64,000 nucleotides of DNA from Ceratodon purpureus (taxonomy: Eukaryota; Streptophyta; Bryopsida; Pseudoditrichales; Ditrichaceae). Below are positions 58,839-64,000 of the stretch, one piece after another. A model generated the notes under the pieces. The model was not told the DNA's origin and ran no database searches. It saw nothing but the letters and a program-made list of their open reading frames with translations. The translations under genes were made by a program, and so were the position numbers. Every line of letters starts with the position of its first letter. The first letter of the stretch is position 1. The DNA is taken from assembly GCA_014871385.1 (NCBI GenBank), contig CM026426.1:50810202-50874201 (forward strand), written 5' to 3'.

Positions 58839-60546
58839 TTAAAGGAAAGTTGGAACTCTACTTAATTTAATCGGACTCGTCATCACTGAGAATGATGACT
58901 TCACGTGTAGACCTCGGCGTCGAGGTAATTTCATCCTCCCCATTGTCAGTGCTCGCGACATCTCCGAATCCACCTGTTCCCGAGCTTGACTTCTATTCGG
59001 GATCGCAGTGCACATGAGCTGATTCTCATGATTGAGCCAATTGAAGATGAGGTCGTCATGTCTAGCACAGCTGTGATAAGACTCTTGCACATGAGCTGAT
59101 TCTCAAGATTGACCCAATTGAACATGAGGTCGTTCCTGGAAACATCGATGCTCTTCTTCACAAATTCCGTTGAAGGCTCTCGGAATGTGAAATGCGAGCC
59201 TATGCGAGTACAGAGAGATACATGAAAGTGGTTAGTGTTGCCTTCGGGATCTGTTGGAGATGCCAGGCACATCAACTGGCCACCAATCCAGGTCTTCTTG
59301 ATCTCCATTTTAGTACGCCACATGTTCCTCTCTATAAGAGCTTGTATCTCCCTATCCATGGGGTAGATGACAATCATCGCGCCATCGTCTTGAAGTATGA
59401 AGTCCGCTAGATCAAAGGCTCCTTCGACAAAAAAGGGATCTTTGGCATTCCAACTTGGAACCGCCGTGGGCGGAGTCGACACTCCTGGTACGCGGAGCCC
59501 CTCTGGTATATCAGCAATAATTAAGTCAGCATACTCACGGGTCGTAACCAGCGATCCGTCAAACTTTCTAGCTCGGACAAGACAAAGTCTTGCTACCCAC
59601 TCCAGAACATCCGTATAAGACTGTGGCCTTGTGGCTGGATCCATCAATGGATTAGCCTGCATCCACTGCTTGATAGACTGATCTGAGAAGTATTCCTGCA
59701 TCCTCGTTCCGCCTGAAGACAATGACAATGTAGGCCTTAAGGCATGATCCAAGCTTGAGAGCTCCATGGACCTCGTCTCCGGGTGCGGGAAGTTGTCCTT
59801 CCTCTTTTGTTTCTTCTGAGCAGAGTCCTTCGCAATTGCGGATCCGGATTTCGATGAAACAGGGCCTCGCTTTCGCTTCCTTGCTGCCCCTCCTCGGCCT
59901 GAGTGGAGGTGGACACTGCTTGGTTGGCTTTCTCCAGCTCATCGGTAGGAATAGTTTGCTCAAGCTCTTCATCCACTTCATCGCTCTGCTTCTCTTCTCC
60001 ATCTCGTTTCTTAGTATGCTCCTCCTTCACATCCTTCTCCTCGGCTGTCACAAATGTCATTGGACACTCAAGGTACCAGCAGCCCTCTTTCAAATGGCCA
60101 CTATTAAAATTCTTCCGCTGAGTGGGTGTATATATAAACTCTGGACTCGTGTTCTCCAACCACTTTGCCCATGCAGCTGGTATTGTGTCAATGACGCCGA
60201 GGGGAATGAGTTCCCTCTTGAAGTATCGATACAGTAGTCGCCTCCATGCCAAGTCGGTGCCTGGCTATGCATTAAACGATAATGACTTCAAGTACGGAGT
60301 GTTCCCCGTAATGAATGCACCGTACGCCTTCTCCCAAACCAGGACGCGCCACTTGTCAAGGTAATACGGTATGGGTTGGCGGATGGGCCGTCTCTTTGGC
60401 AGCACGGGTGTTTGATCTTCTTGACATGCACTTGCTGCTTCCTCCTGGCGAATGATACCGAGCCAGAACTGACATGTTACGACTCCGTCGTAACAGCTGG
60501 ACGTTGTGGGATCCAAGAAACTCAAAATAAACCGGAAGAGCCCCAT
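58839..60546 (-). pseudogene. degenerate N6/N4 DNA-methyltransferase-like protein (tentative)
   Basis: Minus-strand segments: 60546-60265 (CYDGVVTCQFWLGIIRQEE, YYLDKWRVLVWEKAYGAF), then after a frame change 60252-59880 (KRELIPLGVIDTIPAAWAKW, ECPMTFVTAEE, acidic and basic linker), then after another near 59890 a frame to 58946 (MQEYFSDQSIKQWMQANPLM, VLEWVARLCLVRARKFDG). YADLIIADIPEGLRVPG followed about 40 residues on by FILQDDGAMIVIYPMDRE is like motif IV (DPPY/F) plus the next strand of N6/N4 methylases, but the prolines are altered (DIPE), so activity is unlikely. A 77-bp duplication breaks the 3' end. I loosely recall seed-free-plant families that join a ParB-like part to such a domain; the link is inference. 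Confidence 0.4.
59010..59163. repeat. 77-bp tandem duplication inside the methyltransferase-like pseudogene
   Basis: The word GCACATGAGCTGATTCTCA starts at 59010 and 59087, with similarity over about 50 bp of each unit. Since 77 is not a multiple of three it shifts the frame: FNWVNLENQLMC and FNWLNHENQLMC appear in different frames. Confidence 0.8.
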
Positions 60547-60869
60547 CCGGTGTTAGAATTTCATTTAAATTTTCAATTTTTTTGGTTAATTAGGTAAAAA
60601 CTAGCTAGACACTAGCCGCATTAAGAGTTAGCACCAACCGGATACCCCAGGAACCTTAAAACAGTTAATGCAGGAAGTATTCTCGGAACCTTGATCCCGG
60701 AACTCGGAAGAGAAAACTCGGAACGGGTCAAAGATCCGAGAACTGACCGTTACTGTAACCGCGTCTAGAATCCAAAACGACGCGGAAGTCATCATGACTC
60801 GGATAAGTGCCGAGCTCGGTACGGTGGCGGCTGCAATTACGGGCCGCCGCAGCGTTTATGATGCCCTGG

Positions 60870-60877
60870 TATATAAG
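60870..60877 (+). promoter_or_regulatory. TATA box ahead of the 735-codon frame
   Basis: TATATAAG lies 158 bp upstream of the ATG at 61028, followed by GCGGGAGTGTTAGGGTTTGG. The spacing fits a TATA-driven promoter with a leader of about 120 nt. Confidence 0.6.
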
Positions 60878-61027
60878 CGGGAGTGTTAGGGTTTGGAGTT
60901 CCTTTTTGCGGACTGGTAGTAGAGAGTGAAAGAGCGGTGAGATGTCTTGTCTTTTCCGATTCACTGGCAGTTGGATTGCCGGGTTTCTTGTTGTCGGATC
61001 GTAAAGGGAGAGAAGTGAGGCGTAGAA

Positions 61028-63235
61028 ATGGCGCACGTTCAGTGTAGAGTTCTAAGCCCCACCACTTTGGTGAGAGAGTTAGCGATGAACGAGTTGATTG
61101 ACGACCTCACCCGGATGAGGTGCGAGGGGTTGCTGTCACGGCCATGGTTGTTGAAGGATGAGGCGATGGTGGCGGAGATCCTGGACGGGCCGGACAATAG
61201 GTGGGACAACACGATCCGGGGCAAGCCCACGCTATGGTGCGCGGAACAATGGGCGGAAACTTACTGTTTTGAGCAGAACGGACTCCTTTGGGCAACCCGG
61301 ACGGATAAGTACGTACACGATAGGTTCCACGGGAAGATCCATAAAAACAACGGGTACCCGATAGACGCCTGTAAGGATAGGAGACAGAGACAGGTCCTAG
61401 CCTTCCTCGTTCGGATCCTGTATCCGTTGAAACCGGAACAGGTCACCATCACTGTCAGAAACACCATCCTCGGAGCGTACACGGGGGAGCGTCCGGTGAA
61501 TTGGGCTGCGCTCATGGCAGAAACCGTGCAGAAGTTGGTGCCCTCGATCGGAAAGAAGCCGACGCCAATCACCCCCTTTCTCTACCACCTCTATCACGCG
61601 TATAGCTTGCTGATGGATAAAGAGGAGGAGACTTATACGACGGCGAAGAACTTCCTCAATTTTCAGGAGATTCCGCCAGGGATGGATGTCGTACCGCACG
61701 GCAAAACCTCGGATACAGCGTCCACGGAAGGAGATGATGATACGGCGATCATTCCGAATCCCGGCGCTACGAAGGCCCACTCCAAGTCACGATCAAAACG
61801 CGCTACGACGCAGCACGCGGAGCCCTTCACGGCCCGGGGAGATGCGGAACGGAAGGAGGTCAGTTCCGAGCGGGGATTTCCGGTTGAACTGTTCCGGGGA
61901 ATTCGGGAGGAAACTCATCGGGCGCAGGCCTCTTACGATCGGATCGAGACGCTGTTCAGGAGAGTCTGCACGTTGCTTGGGGGCTGTTTACCGGAGGAGG
62001 TGATCCGAGAGGTGGAGCTTTTGAAGGACGCCCCGAAGCTTCGGAGTGAGAAGAAGCAGTTGGAGCTTCAGTTGCAGGAGCTTACGAGGGAACTGGCGAC
62101 GAAGAGCGAGGAGATCCGGAAGTTCCATGCCGAGCAGGAGGAGACCTTGGGTGAGCTTCGGAAGTTGGTAGGGAATCCGGGTGCTATAGTCAACAAGGCC
62201 CGGTTGTTTGACAAGAATGTGTTGCAGCCTGCAGATTTGGAGAACAAGCAGAAGATCATCACGATCCTCTCCAAATGCGAGCACTCGATGAACGAGATTC
62301 TGAAGAAGGGTCGGCAGCTGCTCAATCCGGGAGTCGGAAGTCCCAGCGTCGGAACTTGGTTTCCCGGATCTCCCTCTCGGACCATTGTAGGGGAATCCCG
62401 CGGTGTAGCATTCAGGACCCCATTGGAGCGCAACCTCCAGCTTGAGGAGCAGATGACGGTCGACTCGGATATCTTCAAACTGGTCCGGACGATCGCGGAT
62501 ATGATCCGGGAACACCAAGGACAGGTGGCGTCACCCGGAGCCAGCACGGTTCAACAAGGCTACGCGATCCCCACCGGTCAGGCGGAAGTGACAGGGACTA
62601 CAGTCACCGTTAGGCGATCCGAGGAGCGGACGGTTACGGAAGAGGTAACTCGGCCCATGCAGCCGGTTGTTCTCCCAACACTCGGATCGTCGGTAATCAT
62701 TCCGGCCTACCAAGGGGAGGTAGCAGGAGCGGAATGGGGAAGGTCCATTTCACCAACCGGACGGACCCGAGTGACTCAGGAGAGGGCACTTACCCCTTCA
62801 CCCACAGCCGAGACCGGAACGGTGACTCCTACACCCACCGGAACGCCAGTGGTGGACTCCCCTGCTGACAGTTCCGGTGCTCGGAGAGTTTTGAGGAAGA
62901 GGAAGGATCCGGCAGGGAAGGGCCCCATTACGATTTCCGGGTCCGACTCGGAAACCTATGCGAGCTCCTTGGTTGGGACAGGCGGAACTGGGACTCGGAC
63001 CCCTACGTCCGGAACCCCTCCCTCGCATATGTTGCCGAAGTCTCCCAAATCTCCAAAGAACCGAGTCGTTACCCGGCTTTCCTTGGAGACCAAGACGAAG
63101 GAGTCAAAGGCGGGACGGAGTGCTAGGCGTCAGGCGGAACGGGCAGCGAGGACAGAAGGATCCGAGTTACGAATGACCAGGTCGAAGGAGAAGGACCGCG
63201 GGCAGGAGAGCCACAAGAAGACAAAGATGGGGTAG
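61028..63235 (+). CDS. 735-aa protein of unknown family, probably element-associated
   Basis: An uninterrupted single-exon frame from ATG 61028 to TAG 63233-63235. Residues 1-215 look globular (WDNTIRGKPTLWCAEQWAET, RQVLAFLVRILYPLKPEQVT, NWAALMAETVQKLVPSIGKK, PFLYHLYHAYSLL). About 285-390 is coiled coil (LRSEKKQLELQLQELTRELA, EEIRKFHAEQEETLGELRKL). About 440-640 is Pro/Thr/Ser-rich and disordered. The end is strongly basic (RSARRQAERAARTEG, RSKEKDRGQE). No zinc knuckle, protease, RT or transposase motif is present. The N-terminal half reminds me of plant transposon-associated proteins (plant mobile domain-like), without certainty. Codons rich in CGGA/CCGG set it apart from neighbouring DNA. 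An intact frame of this length suggests recent activity or selection. Confidence 0.7.
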   Translation: MAHVQCRVLSPTTLVRELAMNELIDDLTRMRCEGLLSRPWLLKDEAMVAEILDGPDNRWDNTIRGKPTLWCAEQWAETYCFEQNGLLWATRTDKYVHDRFHGKIHKNNGYPIDACKDRRQRQVLAFLVRILYPLKPEQVTITVRNTILGAYTGERPVNWAALMAETVQKLVPSIGKKPTPITPFLYHLYHAYSLLMDKEEETYTTAKNFLNFQEIPPGMDVVPHGKTSDTASTEGDDDTAIIPNPGATKAHSKSRSKRATTQHAEPFTARGDAERKEVSSERGFPVELFRGIREETHRAQASYDRIETLFRRVCTLLGGCLPEEVIREVELLKDAPKLRSEKKQLELQLQELTRELATKSEEIRKFHAEQEETLGELRKLVGNPGAIVNKARLFDKNVLQPADLENKQKIITILSKCEHSMNEILKKGRQLLNPGVGSPSVGTWFPGSPSRTIVGESRGVAFRTPLERNLQLEEQMTVDSDIFKLVRTIADMIREHQGQVASPGASTVQQGYAIPTGQAEVTGTTVTVRRSEERTVTEEVTRPMQPVVLPTLGSSVIIPAYQGEVAGAEWGRSISPTGRTRVTQERALTPSPTAETGTVTPTPTGTPVVDSPADSSGARRVLRKRKDPAGKGPITISGSDSETYASSLVGTGGTGTRTPTSGTPPSHMLPKSPKSPKNRVVTRLSLETKTKESKAGRSARRQAERAARTEGSELRMTRSKEKDRGQESHKKTKMG

Positions 63236-63927
63236 ATTCCTCTCGCTGCAACTGGCCGTCACTTTCCGGATTTATAGGAGTAGGTTCCGGATCGGGAGAT
63301 CCGGATTATTCGTAAAGTAGGATTCTAGGTAGATAACTAGGGATTAGGGTTTCTGATTGAACTGCTGGCGCCGCCGCTTTTGTGAAAGCCCCTGCTTACT
63401 TAAACGGGGAAGGCGATGCAGTCCGGGTCTTTGTTTTGCATGTTTTCTCCCTATATTCCTTATCAGTAAAGTATTCGTGTTTTGCAAGTACTGTGCGTGG
63501 TTTCCCGCTAAGTGTGAATGATCCGGGAAGGATATGAGAGTTCCGCTGTAGCTCGGATAGGAAGGTGATGGGAGTTGTGACGAGACCCGAACCGGAAAGG
63601 TAATGGGATTGAGCGGAAAGATTTAGTGGATTGTCGTAGGAGTGAAGCCTCACTGTTCCGTCCCCAATCCAACCTCACACGGAATAGCCGTCACTAGGGT
63701 CGAAGCGGATCGAGTGGTACTTGATCGGGCTCCCTGAACTTCTGAAGAGGTTCCGTACACTGTGAGAGGGGGATTCGGAAGGTGGCACGGGTCGCCTAGG
63801 GATAATCAGATCCTGGTTCTCCCAGATCCGGATTGGTTTGTCGTTGTAGTCTGACCAAGTAATTACTCTTAATAGTTCCGAGCCTTGCCACTGCTCGGAT
63901 AGTGTCTTCGGAACGTTATTCCTTGAC

Positions 63928-63930
<3 letters not shown>
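63236..63930. other. 3' flank of the 735-codon frame
   Basis: Shares the CGGA/TCCGG-rich composition of the upstream frame, so it probably belongs to the same unit. An AGTAAAG word near 63466, in a T-rich stretch, could be a weak poly(A) signal. No direct repeat of the 60.6-61.0 kb region (as LTRs would give) was found by eye. Confidence 0.4.
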
Positions 63931-63984
<54 letters not shown>

Positions 63985-64000
63985 ATTCTCTCTCTCTCTC
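63931..64000. repeat. (CT)n microsatellite, runs off the window end
   Basis: CT dinucleotides fill the last 70 bases, with interruptions near 63965 and 63985. The true length is unknown because the window ends inside it. Confidence 0.98.

Noticed and set aside
60600-63990. LTR retrotransposon with the 735-codon frame as gag
   Set aside because: No direct terminal repeats, primer-binding site or pol domain could be seen inside the window. The idea is not excluded if the element extends past 64 kb.

Overview
This is nuclear DNA of a land plant. It holds one intact spliced gene for a plant-type U-box protein, two En/Spm (CACTA) transposons, a pogo-like transposon relic, two copies of a tRNA-type SINE and long AT-rich spacers. 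Introns are GT-AG and mostly 100-470 nt. The short introns, together with a ParB-like family and several repeat-borne protein families that I associate only loosely with bryophytes and other non-flowering plants, make me lean towards a bryophyte or other seed-free plant; this is inference. There are no rRNA, tRNA, CRISPR or bacterial operon features.

Layout. 1-9.9 kb: a decayed zinc-finger-like reading frame (-), a pogo/Tigger-type transposase pseudogene at 4.7-6.7 kb (+) and gene-poor DNA. 10.0-12.3 kb: an eight-exon U-box gene (+), 256 residues, with a 78-nt foldback in intron 6. 12.3-15.2 kb: diverged repeats and AT-rich spacer. 15.2-32.1 kb: an accessory block holding two copies, in opposite orientation, of a pair of convergent genes. 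M1 is an unknown globular protein; M2 is a coiled-coil protein with a RING-like Cys/His end. A loose M1 fragment (19.6-19.9 kb) and an unrelated relic, M3 (23.2-26.0 kb), lie between the copies. All carry stops or frameshifts. 33.1-33.8 kb: a CACGTG-containing minisatellite and a SINE.

34.6-39.06 kb: CACTA element E2, truncated on its right side, with a TNP2-type transposase pseudogene (-) broken by a 160-bp CACTA-type MITE. 39.5-57.5 kb: a spliced gene (+) with a ParB-like motif. Its fourth intron segment contains a full-length 12,719-bp CACTA element, E1 (40896-53614), with matching termini and a 3-bp ATA target duplication. E1 carries a TNP2-type transposase gene (-), a second minus-strand reading frame, a divergent second gene (+), GACGTC-type repeats in both subterminal regions and in the centre, and a second SINE copy. 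58.8-60.5 kb: a minus-strand pseudogene with a weak N6/N4-methyltransferase-like motif. 61.0-63.2 kb: an intact 735-codon open frame (+) behind a TATA box, in DNA of different composition. The window ends in a CT microsatellite.

How it fits together. The window shows successive insertion and decay: E1 sits in an intron of the ParB-like gene, a SINE sits inside E1, and a MITE sits inside the E2 transposase exon. Many stops in the relics look like CAG-to-TAG changes, as expected from deamination of methylated CHG sites. The U-box gene and the 735-codon frame are the only long coding units without visible damage.
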